A DNA stretch of 64,000 nucleotides from Gongronella butleri (taxonomy: Eukaryota; Mucoromycota; Mucoromycetes; Mucorales; Cunninghamellaceae). A program made the position numbers and the translations under genes. The first letter of the stretch is position 1, and each line of letters starts with the position of its first letter. Location of the stretch: assembly GCA_025201375.1 (NCBI GenBank), contig JAIWZP010000010.1:1-64000 (forward strand). The letters run 5' to 3'. Shown here one piece after another: positions 10,311 through 21,450 of the stretch. The notes below the pieces were generated by a model that worked only from the letters and a program-made list of their open reading frames with translations, was not told where the DNA came from and did no database searches.

Positions 10311-12577
10311 TTAAGAGATTTGCAAGTCAGGGTCCGTCGACGTCATGATCTGATGCACCTTTTTGGACATGGACTTGCTCACCCCATGGCCTCTCTGCGC
10401 CAGCACCCCGCGCTCTACCTGGGTTTTGGAAAAAAAAAAAATGTAAGAAAAAAAATCCAAAATAGAAAAAGAAAAAAAAAAAACGAGCCATTGGGCACCT
10501 TACCTCGAGATCAAAGAGCGCTTTTTCGCGCTGCTGCTGTGAATCTAATTCTTGGTAATGCTGATAAAGGAGCAGTGGCGTAGGGAAAGCCTTGGCAATG
10601 CCCTTGGCAATGGCCGGCGTGCACATTTGGATCTCTTGCAGCATGTATGGCCACACCTCGTCTGGTATCGTGCCGCAGTGCGCGGGCGCTTGGCATTTAA
10701 ACAGGTCGCTCGACTGCGCGCTCCTAGGAAAAAAGAAAAAAAGGGGTGAATACCGGGTAAATGGGGCTCATTTTGCGTAAAAAAGGGCTTACCTGTAGAC
10801 GGCAAGCGCCAATGTGGATGTGATGGCGAAGAGCATGTCGACTGAGTCTTGGGGGTCGTTGGTCGGCAGGAGCATGATGTCCTTGACAATTTGCAAGTAC
10901 GCAAGGGTTTCTTCGATTTTTTCCTTGGAAGGCAGGTCGGCGACGGATGTGATGGGGTCAGCGCGTCTTTTTCGCGAGGACGAGGACGAGGACGACGTCG
11001 CGGGGGTATCATCGGTCGAATTGGAGGTCGACATGCTGTCGCGGACGCGCGCGGTGAATTGGCGTCTCTGCCACGTGAGTTTCTTGCGATAAAACGCCTG
11101 CAGGCCCTCAATCATCAGAAACACCTGTGTCTCTGGCCCGCCAGATGGTTGCCATTGATCCATCCACTCGTCAATGCGGTCGGTGCGGACCACCTCGGCC
11201 AATTCATCGGCCGTCACAAACATGAGCGCCGCTTTCAGCGCTTCGGACCGCTCGACGCCGTCCGCATACGGCATAAATTGCTCCGCGTCGTCGTCCCAGT
11301 ACGCCGTGCGCCGCTGTCGCCAGGTCAGCGTGCACCCTCGACAAGGCGACTCTTCGAGCGTCGTTTCTTGCTGCAAAACCGACGTTTTGAGCAAAAGACC
11401 CGTTTCCGAGGCCAGGAACGCACCGTCGTGCACAATAAACACCATGTCCTTGATCAGCTCCGTCCTGTCGCGTGGCAGCCGGTTCGCCTGCTGCACGCGT
11501 CGCGCCTCGTCCTTGGCGCGCTGCGCATCCGCTTTGGCACGCTCCTTTTCCCGCTTCGCCGCCTCCTTGGCCTCCTTGACACGCGCTCGCTCAAGTGCAT
11601 TTAATTCCTTTTCACGTTGCTTTTGCGCCGCGCGGAGTTCCTAAGTTCATGCACCGAATTGTGAGAAAACGAGAAAAAGCGAAAAAAGGGCGCGGGAAAA
11701 AGCGCGTCGCGTCGCGTCGCGTTTTTTCTTTTTTTTTGGGTTCTTTTTTGTTTTCGCCTGATTTTTTTTTTTTTTACCTTTTGTGACATGGTGGACTGGC
11801 TGGTGGGTGCCGATGCGGCAGAAGTGGCAGTAGATGGCGAGTCCCAATCGTTGTAGTTGCGGATATACGAGGAAACAACGTCATTTTCGTCAGTTGACAT
11901 TGCTGCGGACGAATTGGCGCGCTGCTTGCCCCTTCCTTTTGCGGATAATGTGGAGGTTGGCGTGGTGACGCGTTGGCGCTTGGCGGCATGGCCCGACCGG
12001 ATCCGCGAGATCAAATCGCTCGTCGACAGTAGCGAATCGTCCGAATCGCCGTCGTCCTGGTCATCCTGGTCTTGCGTCGTGTCCAAGTACGTGTCATTGT
12101 CGTGCTTCTGCGACAATGGCACCGACCGCTGGCTGTCCAGACCGAACAAGTAATCAAAATCGTCGTCATCGTCGCGTACGTGCCTATTGCCCTCGCTAAA
12201 TTTTGATTGCTGGCTCCCCTGCGTGGTTGCCGAAGATAGAATTTGAATGGGTGACCGCTCCTCTTGCTGCGCGGCCGCCATGGGCGTCCGTGCCGGCGAA
12301 GGCTTCAAGAGGCTATAAAACAAAGAGAGGGGGGAAAATCGTGAGAAATACGCGTCAATGGCGCTTCCCATGCCATTCTTTTGCTCACGTTTGCTGTGAA
12401 AGGTCGTCTTCTTCGTCCGAATCCAGGATAATGAGCACCTGGCTCGCTCGATCTTGGCCGGATGCCGCCTGACAACCAAGAAGAAAGTGAGCAAACACGT
12501 GTGGTGAGAGACGCAAGAACAACAAAAACGGGGTGTCTTTTTTTTTTTTTTTTTACCTGGCCTTTCTTCAAATTCAT
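10311..12577 (-). CDS. EME1: Crossover junction endonuclease subunit EME1/Mms4
   Basis: The non-catalytic partner of Mus81 in the structure-specific nuclease that resolves branched DNA in the nucleus. Six exons: 12577-12557, 12468-12389, 12312-11778, 11640-10793, 10723-10504, 10418-10311; 603 residues. Exon 1 encodes only MNLKKGQ. Residues 18-29 (VLIILDSDEEDD) look like a SUMO-interacting motif. A disordered Asp/Ser-rich region and a long basic helix (ELRAAQKQREKELN...) follow, as is usual in Eme1. The ERCC4-fold part includes MVFIVHDGAFLASETG and VFLMIEGLQAFYRKK; it lacks the GDxxxERK catalytic signature, as expected of Eme1. The C-terminal helix-hairpin-helix part contains CTPAIAKGIAKAFPTPLLL. 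It is convergent with the second P450. Confidence 0.8.
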
Positions 12578-13003
12578 GGTCTGTCCTCGCCGCCGTTCTA
12601 TGGTGAGGGGGGGGCAAGCACGAATAACTTTGGAAAAACCAAAAGAAAAAAAAATGCGGAAAGGACAAAAAGGGGATCAAAACCCGCACGCGCTCACTTT
12701 TGAAAATGACCTCCCGCTCGCCGTCGAAATTATTTGAAGAATTGGGAAACACTTGTACGCTGCGCGCGTCGAAAATCGCGCATTGCACGAGAAACAACAA
12801 GAAAATTTAAGTGGCTCCGAGTAAAAATTGATAATGTAGCTTCCTGGCTTTCGAATGATATCAATTTATTTTAAAGTACCATCGTTAGACACGATAAAAA
12901 TGCACAAAGGCGATAAAGCTACCCAATTCGGCTTATTGGCTGAGAATCTTGTGCCGCGCTCCAAAAGGGCTGCGGCTCGCTTTCGCTCGAGTTTGCACAC
13001 TTT
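12578..13003. other. EME1 5' flank
   Basis: The promoter and upstream region of EME1, with purine runs near the gene. It leads into the repeat island and no other feature is evident. Confidence 0.4.
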
Positions 13004-13143
13004 TAGCGCTATGGGTGTTTAAGCTTTTTTGTTGCAAACTTTGCGCTGAATCTGATGCGGCTATTTTTCAGCGGGGTCGACTACGCAGATGGCCAGATGA
13101 ATGTAAAATAGTACAAATATGAAGTTTTTGGCATTTTCGAGAC

Positions 13144-13180
<37 letters not shown>

Positions 13181-13686
13181 AGGGCCCATCTTTAGCACTG
13201 GGCAATGGTTTACGCTGTGACCCAGGTTTCACTGGCGGGAAAGCAGACATACAAAAGTTTCTGGAGGCACAGCTGACCGCCAAACTAGTTTGAAAAACGC
13301 GCTCATTGGTGCTTAAAAGACAAATAGGCACGTTTTTTGTGCAGTATAGCGCGATGCTTCAGGCATGGAAACGATGCACACGTCAATTTCTGTCCACTGA
13401 GATCGAAAACATGGACAGATCAAATGCTTTATTTGTGTGCAAAAGCCCAAACCGCATGAGGATCGTGCTTTTGCGCATTTCTCGGGCACTTGCTGATAAA
13501 CTGATTTATTTTTTTTTCATGGTTGAAGAAGCTCAAATTCGCGGATATGGACAGGCAGGCAGAGTCAAACCAGTATCATGACTGCTAAACCAATCTCTAA
13601 AAAAAAAAACGCGAGTTCAGAGTCAATGCACACCAAGTCACCGAGACCTCCACGCGATCTCTCCAAAGCACAAGCGCTTTTACTGT
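13004..13686 (+). repeat. Dispersed repeat R1, copy A
   Basis: About 680 bp recur, diverged, at 16561-17107 and 51231-51807. Shared landmarks include tagcgct...gtgtttaagcttttttgttgc at the left end (copies A and B), gtttctggaggcacagc, a block reading tttctgtccactgagatcga, and cacaagcgcttttactgt at the right end (copies A and C). A 33-base A-run (13145-13177) interrupts this copy. No coding potential or terminal inverted repeats were recognised. Confidence 0.8.
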
Positions 13687-13854
13687 CTTTGATCACATAT
13701 TCATTTGTGATAACTCGCGCGTTGATCCGTTGCAGCGTGCGCCACCAAAATTGAAAAAAATATTACCCCTTTTTTGCAGAGCGTGTCCTCCGGATCTTGT
13801 TCATCGCGCTCTATATTTGAGCTAGAGGTTGCTGAACACAAAACACCAACGATG

Positions 13855-14970
13855 TCAATTTTTTTCAGAGATCGGATGATTCAGTCCTGAGGAAATGCAT
13901 TTTGCATGAATCAGGGCCAAATCAACCCCTTGAAGACTAACTCGCCGAAAACACGACACGATGTCCCCAAACTACAAGCGCTTTTGCCGCGTTTGCACGC
14001 TGATTCATTGGAGGTGATCTGCGCCTCGGGGCGCTCAGCCGTTATTGCTGCACGAGACCAAATGCCGGTGAATTTACCCCCTTACGCGTATGAAATTGGT
14101 GCGTCATCAGAAACTAGCTCATCTGGTCCCAAATTTGGAGCAGTTGATGATAAACCCAAGTCTCTAACAGTGTTGATTTGTTTCGCGAATCGGATCACTC
14201 AGTCTTGAGAAACCTCGAGATACGCGTTTGCTAGTGAAACCCCAGCGCCAAACAATATTTTACGCGTTTCTCTCCACGTGTATGATTATATGGCGTCAAA
14301 CTTAGACTAGTAGGTACTTGATCCAAGACTTCAATGGTTCCAATTTTTTTTTGCAAATCGGATCGCTTGGTACTAAGAAAATGCATTTTGCATGAATTCA
14401 GGGCCAAAACAGAATCAAAACAGCCCCTAAAGGCTAGCTCACCGAGGAATCGACGCGATGTCCCCAAACCACAAGCGCTTTTACCGCATTTGTCCGCTGA
14501 TTCATTTGTTATGTCTCGCGCGTCGAGGCGCTCGGCCGTTGCCCCAGTAGGAGACCAGATTGTGGGGATCTTACCCCCTTTACGCCTATGAACCTGACGC
14601 TTCACCAGAACCTTGCTTATTTGGTCCCAAATTTGGACCAGTTGATGCTAGACTCAATTCTTCAGCGGTGTTAATTTTGTTCGCAAATCGGATTACTCAG
14701 TCTCGAGAAACCTCGAGATTCGTGTTTGCTGGTGAACCCCCGCGCCAAACAATATTTTACGCGTTCCTCTCGATCAGCTCAACCATATCGCGCCAAATTT
14801 AGACCAGTGGATACTTGACCCAAGACTTCGATTATTCCAAGTTTTTTTGCAAATCGGATCACTTGGTACTGATAAGATGCATTTTGCATGAATTCAGGGC
14901 CAAAACAGAATCAAAACAGCCCCTAAAGGCTAACTCGCCGAGAAATCGACGCGACGTCCCTAAACCACAA
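13855..14970 (+). repeat. Degenerate tandem repeat, unit about 490 bp
   Basis: Anchors such as aaatgcattttgcatgaatt followed by cagggcca recur near 13890, 14375 and 14873. Copies of gatgtccccaaacnacaagcgctttt occur near 13960 and 14458. This gives two full units plus about 130 bp of a third. The segment preceding it (end of R1 copy A) carries a diverged form of the same caagcgctttta block, so R1 and this array may be parts of one larger element. Confidence 0.75.
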
Positions 14971-15754
14971 CTTATTTCACAAATTTAGCATAGGATCGTC
15001 TCGAAATATCTTGTGGTTCGCGGTGAAAATAGCAACGTTCAAAAGAGACACACTCATATGGCATTTCTGAATTGTTTGCTCGCCCGATCGACGAACTTTG
15101 CACGCTTGCAAAAGTCGGTCAAAAATTGAATGAATTTTCAAGCTCACTTTTCTCGACAACTGGAAAAACAACCCAATGTGCTTTTAATGTGTTAAATGCA
15201 GCTGTTGAATCTCCGTCGAATAATAAAGTAAGTTTCACCGCGATCTGATAAGAGCTGACAGAGAAAATAGCCTTTTTCGACAATTTCTTAAGTGGCGGTT
15301 TGCTCGAAAACGGTCTAATAAACCGGTGCTTTTTATTCCAGTTTTACTAACAGATAGGGGGCAAATAATCTAATGGGGTAACTTGCAGCGCGCTAGCTTG
15401 GGGTTGACCTTTTTGCATCGGTCATTTCACCAACCTGCAGGCTGCAGCCCACTTGGCGCACAAAGTATGCAAAATAAAAAAATACGCAAAAAAAATAAAA
15501 ATTCCATGCAATCCACCACTTAATTTGGAAGTGTCAAACCTTAAAATTTTAAAAAAAAATCTTGCTCAGAGTAAGCAATTTTGTCAGTCGATCGCCGTTC
15601 ACGCGTCACTCTTTGGGCATTTTTCTGAAAGTTGGGGCGATCTGCCATTTTGTCTGCCAATAGCAAATTGTCGGAGTAACCTGTTTGGGCTGCATTGATC
15701 ACTCGGAGTTCTAAATTTCCCAAACTTGGTGTTTTCTGAGATTGAAATGTGTGA
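14971..15754. other. AT-rich non-coding stretch
   Basis: No open frame longer than about 80 codons looks protein-like and no RNA gene is seen. It lies between the tandem repeat and the hAT-type element. Confidence 0.4.
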
Positions 15755-15762
15755 CCCCTGAG

Positions 15763-16524
15763 TAGGGTATACTATCGATTCACTCATACCGAAATCGAAT
15801 CGAATCGAATCGCTATTAACGGTGTCGGTACTTCAGTTTTTCAAACCGGTTTCATATGATAAATCTTCAAACCGAATCGATAAACCGAAAAAAACCGGTA
15901 ATTTTTAGCAGTGACTTTTTTTGCAATAGTCACCAAAAGCAGTACGGTATCATATGATACAACGCGCATAGCACGCGAGTGATGTATGCTCAGAAATAAT
16001 GTACGCAGTCAATAGGATTATTATTTTTCAATTAAGAGGCAAAGGCACATCACCCCGCGCAGCTGGCTCGGCATACATCAGCAGGGCATCAGCGACGACC
16101 ATTGGTGAATTGGACTCTCTGCGTCTCCATCTTTTTTGTCTCGCTCTCTCTGCGTCTCTGGTGGCTTTCCCCGTTTGTTCTGTCGCGTTTTTTTGGCTCT
16201 CGGCCTCTTGCTCTTCTCTCCACATACAGTACTGTACATCTTTTTCGTCTCGTTTTCTTTGGCTCGCTCACTGTTTTTGTTATGATACAGCACTGTTTTT
16301 TTCATTTGCTTTTTCGTGCCAATTGCTTTTTTCACCTGCTCATCAGCAGTCGCAATAAAAATCTGTGCCCTTCTTAAGACGTTCGCTCTACTTGTTGTGT
16401 GTCAAAACCGGTTTAAACCGGTTGGGATCGCGATTTAACGATTCGGTGTCGGTACGAGAAAATATTAACGACTCGGTGTCGAGTTGCCAAGAAAACCGAA
16501 TCGTGAAACCGATAGAATACCCTA
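15763..16524. mobile_element. Non-autonomous hAT-type DNA transposon (762 bp)
   Basis: The left end starts TAGGGTATACTATCG and the right end finishes CGATAGAATACCCTA, its inverted complement with one mismatch over 15 bp. Both ends abut an identical 8-bp direct repeat CCCCTGAG (15755-15762 and 16525-16532). TIRs beginning TAGGG and 8-bp target duplications are hallmarks of the hAT superfamily. Subterminal copies of a ttaacg...cggtgtcggta motif lie near both ends, as expected of transposase-binding repeats. No transposase is encoded; the interior contains T-rich and tctctgcgtctc-like sequence. The intact target duplication suggests a fairly recent insertion. Confidence 0.85.
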
Positions 16525-16560
16525 CCCCTGAGTGACCCCTGAATTTTTCAGAAGTGGTCG

Positions 16561-17107
16561 TAGCGCTTTGCGTGTTTAAGCTTTTTTGTTGCAAATTTCG
16601 CGCTGAACTCGATGCGGCTATTTTCAAGCCGGCTTAACCATGCAGATGGAGAGATGAATGCAAAATAGTTCAAATTGGAGGTCTTCCGCATTTTCGAGTC
16701 CAAAAAAATCGGGCGGGTCCGTCTTGAGTGCTGGGCTATGGTTTACAGTACATAAGCCGTGAGGAATTTTTCACTGGCGGGCAAGTAGGCTGTAAAAAAA
16801 ATTCTGGAGGCACAACGGGTCATCAAAATCCCAAAAGCACGCTTTTCGATGTTTAATAAAGGCGAAATTGTACGTTTTTATGCAGTGTAGTAGTGCGATG
16901 CTTCATGCATTGAAATTATATCACGCGTCAGTTTCTGTCTAGTGAGATCGATATATGGACAGATCAAATGCTTTACTTGCGTGCAAAAGGCCAAAACGGA
17001 TGAAAATCGTGGTTTTGAGCATTTTCTTGGGCACTTGCTTGCCAAGATGCTACAGTAATTAAATTTTTTTGCACGCTCGCGGAAGCTCAAGCAAATTTGT
17101 GAATATG
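16561..17107 (+). repeat. Dispersed repeat R1, copy B
   Basis: It aligns with copy A from tagcgct (16561) through the ggaagctcaa block near 17090. It is more diverged than copy C. It begins 28 bp beyond the right target duplication of the hAT-type element. Confidence 0.75.
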
Positions 17108-17875
17108 ATATTGACGAAAGAAAGAAAGCTCGTGAGCCAAAAAAGTCATACTGTACACTCCAAGGAGCGCTGCTTTTATGAGCACCTTGGTTCTTTTTTT
17201 TTTTTTGCTGCATTGCCTGGCCATGAATGATGGGCATACAGAATCATAAACACGGATGAATACAGTAGACTGTTGCTCATAATGAACGTGTCCAGAAGCA
17301 CGTAGTCTATTTCCAATGAACGCAGCCAGCGGCATATGATACTCCACGCACAAGCACCAAAAAAAGATCAAGTCATTGAACGCGCCCATGGCTACGTGTT
17401 GCACCATAATAAGATGCCCAAGAGCGAAGACAAAAAAGCACAATCCAAAGACACTTGCTTTGCTGTTGCTTAATGTAACATGAGCTTACAGTAATAAACA
17501 AGAGTCTCATTGATTCAGTGACGACATAAACAAGAAGATCAACAAAAGAAAAGAAAAAAAGGTATAGCCTTGCCACATCATGGGCGCCTTGGCCAGACAC
17601 AAATCTGATGTGCACAAGATTCTTGACTGAGTGGAAATTGGGCTTGATGCCTTGATCTGGTCGTGTGTCAGTTTATTTCTCGTTTTTTTCAGAGCATCGT
17701 TGTCTTTCCACTGCGCGTCAGCAGCCCCGAGCGCATTGGCTCGCGCTCGCCTCTTAGCGTAAGCTGGTGAGCCGTGACAGTATTTTCGAACAATGATCAT
17801 GGCTGACGTATTTTTTCAAATGGAGAAAATGCTTTAATAAATTCAATAATTATATACAGCAGCTATCCATGTTGC
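17108..17875. other. Region downstream of recombinase copy 1
   Basis: This is the 3' flank of the minus-strand recombinase gene. Minus-strand frames at 17507-17800 (basic, alanine-rich start) and 17373-17615 have some protein-like composition, but no family or splice structure can be supported. I do not call a gene. Confidence 0.4.
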
Positions 17876-20446
17876 CTAAAGGTTGCGCGAGGAGCGGGAG
17901 CGGCTGGCCAGGGACTCAAAGCGCTGCTTGTCCAAAAAATAATCGAACGCGCGTTCGTCGAAATGGACACCATGATCCGTCAACAGGATGTCTTGAACCA
18001 ATTTAAGAGAGCTTGCCTTGCTTGTGTCACACGAATCAGGATGCGTGGCTTGAACGTGAAATATGAAGTTGTCGCGCGTGATCTCGGTCCAATGCATTTT
18101 GCACGCCGGACACGTAATGTTTTGACGCACATCGCGTGCACGTCCGCCGCAAAACCCAGCTTGACGCGACAGCTTCATAACGTTAGTGTGCACTCCAGCT
18201 CGGGTGCATGCTGCAGGAGGGAGATTTGCATCTGTCCAATAGGGCGATCGCAGAGATGACACCATGTGTTGCACCAACGAAACGTGCCCGCTAAATGTTT
18301 TTCCATTGTTTAACGTCGCATCATCCACGCACAGCTTGCACTTGCTTGATCCTACAATCTTCTCATTCAATGCAAGAAGACATTGCATCATTTTGAAGCG
18401 CGGATGCTCATATTGTGCACCCAAAGTTGCTTTGATCGGCGATATGGTGACCTGCAGATCGGCTTCGCCATGGTCGTCGTCAGCGTCAAACTCCACATCA
18501 ATTTCGTTGCTTCTTCCTTGTTCCTCTGTGATAGGCTTGATTCCTGGGAGGAAAGAAAAGTTAGCGTTAAAACACACACACACACACCAAAAAAAAAAAA
18601 AAAGCGTGCGTACTTTTGTTTTGATTTGAGACCGAATAAAATGCTGCGCGCTTTCTGCTCGCCAGCTCAGATTCATTATTTGTGAGTGACTTGTACGATT
18701 GCTGCCGCTGTAGTTCTTGATTCAGGCGCTGCAATTTGTCTGCCATAGCTTTGCGTGACAATTGAGCAACACGATTTGTACGCTGACGGAAAAGACGATG
18801 CCAGGCGATTGCCTCTTCCTCATTCAGGATGGCCATGTCGAAATCAACGCCATATTTGTGTTCCATGGACAATTGGAACCCTTCCATAGCCTGGTCTTCC
18901 GCGGCCACCTTGTCAAGCACCAATTCCTTTCTTTCTTTGGTTGTCAGGTGACGATCATTGTAATCGGCCAAAGAAATATTGCCCTGCAAGAGCTGCAGCC
19001 CATCGTCACCAAAATAAGACATTTTGTCGTCGACCATAAGCGCCGTCGCGTCCAGTTGAGCAGCCGCGGCTTGGTTGACTTTGAGACGAGCGCGAGAACC
19101 TGGCGCGAGTCCCGTCATGCCACTTGCTAGCTCGTACGGCAGCTGTCGCGAGGCAGTCAGCATGAATCCGCGACGGACACTATCTGAATTTACATCCCCG
19201 ACAAGATTTCCGTGCTTGAGCAGCTTGGCAATGGCACGTGAAGCATAGCTGGTGTTCCACACGGTGTTTGTCAGCGCCGCTGCAGTGCCTTCGTGCTCAG
19301 ACTCGCAGAACACAGGTGTATCGCGCCACTCGGACTTGATCACAAATTGCACCTGATCAGACGCGTACCAGTCATCGCAAGACACAGCTGCTGCGCCGCG
19401 CAACGTTGCAAGCACCATGAGCATCAATGGAAGATCCATCGTTGCAGCAAAATCGGCCGTCCCCGGCGAACAAATTGCGCGCGCAAACTCTTGATCGCGT
19501 GTGTTGACGACACGCTCAAGAACATTGACGCGGTACAATTGAAGACGACAAATGAGGACATCCCCCTGGTCATCTTGCCCTTGTCTTAAGATGGTTACAT
19601 CCTTCAAAAAAAAAAAACGAGAAAAACGGGGTGAGACGACACTTGTTTTGTAATTATTTCTGTCGGTGTGCTATTCTTACCTTCCACGTCAACGCTCGCC
19701 ATTCATCTTTCAGGAACTTATGGCTGGGCATCAAGTTTCCTAGACGCACACCAGTGTAAAAGATCGTCAAAATGAGCGCGACTAACTGGATCTGATACGC
19801 GACATTGCGGTGCACCACGGGGTCGAGCAAGGTCGTTTTGATAGCATGGTTCAATTCGATCTTTGTGACGATTCTTTTGGGCCGACCGGTATTAGACAAA
19901 ATGCCTTTTTCAACGAGAGAATATAGACAATTGTGGTAGGCTTCTTTAAGCGGGCTCAGCGTGTCAATGCCTTTGGACGCGGCCTGCAGAAAACAATGAG
20001 TTTGCAATCAATGTCCTTTTTTATCTGCCTTACAATCATGCACAGATGGCGGAAATCTTTGCGAAATGTAATTAACTGGGGCTGATTAGTCCTGTGTGAT
20101 TTTGTCATAGTACGATGGCGAAAAAGCGCGTAGCGGACAAGCGTATCTAAAGCATAAAAGTTCAGAATCGCCCGTTTTCCTTCTTTTTTTTTGACATACT
20201 CAATGTAAAATTGGTTGGGTCCCAAGGTTCATGCATGTTGTACGCGTGGCAAAATGTTTCCCACTGGCAACTGGTAATCATCAATGCGTGCTGCGTCAAT
20301 GGCCCATGATCTGGCCGAGGTGCCATCACATCACCAACTTGGGCATCAATATCACGCCGCACAGCATCCAAATCCATGGCGGCACAGAGGTCTTTGCCGC
20401 GTTCCAGGAGACGAGCGCGTTCTTGTTCAATGAATTGAGCGGACAT
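17876..20446 (-). CDS. Tyrosine recombinase-like protein with zinc finger, copy 1 (active site eroded)
   Basis: Five exons, 20446-20200, 20146-20034, 19983-19681, 19601-18614 and 18543-17876; 772 residues. It is homologous over its full length to copy 2 with identical exon lengths for exons 1, 3 and 5. It resembles fungal DUF3435/Crypton-type tyrosine recombinases. The first catalytic Arg is kept in FYTGVR (about Arg200). The second box reads SDSVRRGF (Arg kept, preceding Tyr replaced), TGL replaces TGH, and no Tyr stands where copy 2 has FQFYG. Strand cleavage is therefore unlikely. The C-terminal module keeps paired CxxC motifs (KLCVDD, CPACKMHW...H...H). The start MSAQFIEQERARLLERG was chosen because copy 2 aligns from its own Met. 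No stop or frameshift is seen, so a DNA-binding or regulatory role is possible. Confidence 0.75.
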
Positions 20447-21450
20447 GATCCGAATCAAGCGAGTCAAATGAAAACAAGAAAAAAATCGCAACAATGAAAT
20501 GAAATGGAAAAAAAAGAAACAAAGAGAATAAAAAGGGGTGCTCTCGATACCAATTTAGAATTTAGACGCCGCTGCTCATTTTGGCATGAATCTTGATCTA
20601 CAGGCACACATGGCTTCGTGAGGTTGTGCGTTTAACATTTTTTTCCAGCGCCAAAAGGGGAAGAGATGCCCAAAAAATTACATTAGAAGCAAAATCACTG
20701 AGGCCAGTTCGTGGTATTGGCACTCATAATGAACCCAACCATCTGCTTCCATGCACCACCTATGCACCAGTGCCTCTACGCATGGCTCAAGCAAGAAAAA
20801 TTGATCAATGACGTCGTACATGCTTCAGCAACCAAGATCCAGCATCAATTTGATTCGCAATATGGCGCGCTTACCGAATGTGTGTTGATTTTCTGTTGGT
20901 CACTTGCGATGCAACATGTAAAAAGAATGGCTATTAGGTAGTGGCCGATAAAATCGGTTTTTATCGTTTTTGTGGTCATTTTAACGACTTGCAACGAGTG
21001 CTCGACAATACCAGCGGGATTAGAAATTGAATGCATTGTAGGGTGTCACGTCGCGTCGCACTTTTGTCCCTGCAGGCGCATTGTGGTCAAATTCTCTCGT
21101 GGAGCAACAATTACCTTTGTGTCTCTTTGTTTTCTTATGATGTCAGCAACAACAGCAATTGTAAAAGGCGGAAAGTGACAAATTTTCCACGTGGCCCCGC
21201 TGTCTCATTCATGCTTCTTCCCGTCCTCATGCAACTGCAAAAAAAAAAAAAAAAAAAAAAAAAAGCGTGAGCAAATCGTAGTTCATTGGATCCCTGACGT
21301 CGTTTTAAAAGCCAAGGCGAGTGAACTGACGCATTGCAGCTAAGCACTAGTCTTTATTCGAGGTTGTGGACACGCACGCACCCATATATTTAAACGAAAG
21401 AGGTGTGTCTCATCTTCTTTTTCCTTTTTTTTTGCATACGTGAATTTGCT
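20447..21450. other. Divergent spacer between the two recombinase genes
   Basis: About 1.0 kb separate the two start codons. It contains both promoters, a 24-base A-run at about 21240, and a + strand frame (20711-20941) encoding a 76-residue peptide of unclear meaning. No terminal inverted repeat or recombination site could be recognised by eye. Confidence 0.45.
21385..21394 (+). promoter_or_regulatory. TATA-like box of recombinase copy 2
   Basis: TATATTTAAA lies 56 bp upstream of the ATG at 21451, a plausible core promoter position. Confidence 0.4.

Noticed and set aside
17876..20446. Treating recombinase copy 1 as a pseudogene
   Set aside because: All five exons are open, every splice site is canonical and exon lengths match copy 2. 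Only catalytic residues differ.
20711..20941. 76-codon + strand frame in the spacer between the recombinase genes
   Set aside because: It is possible but has no homology visible by eye and no splice structure. It is mentioned in the spacer entry and not called as a gene.
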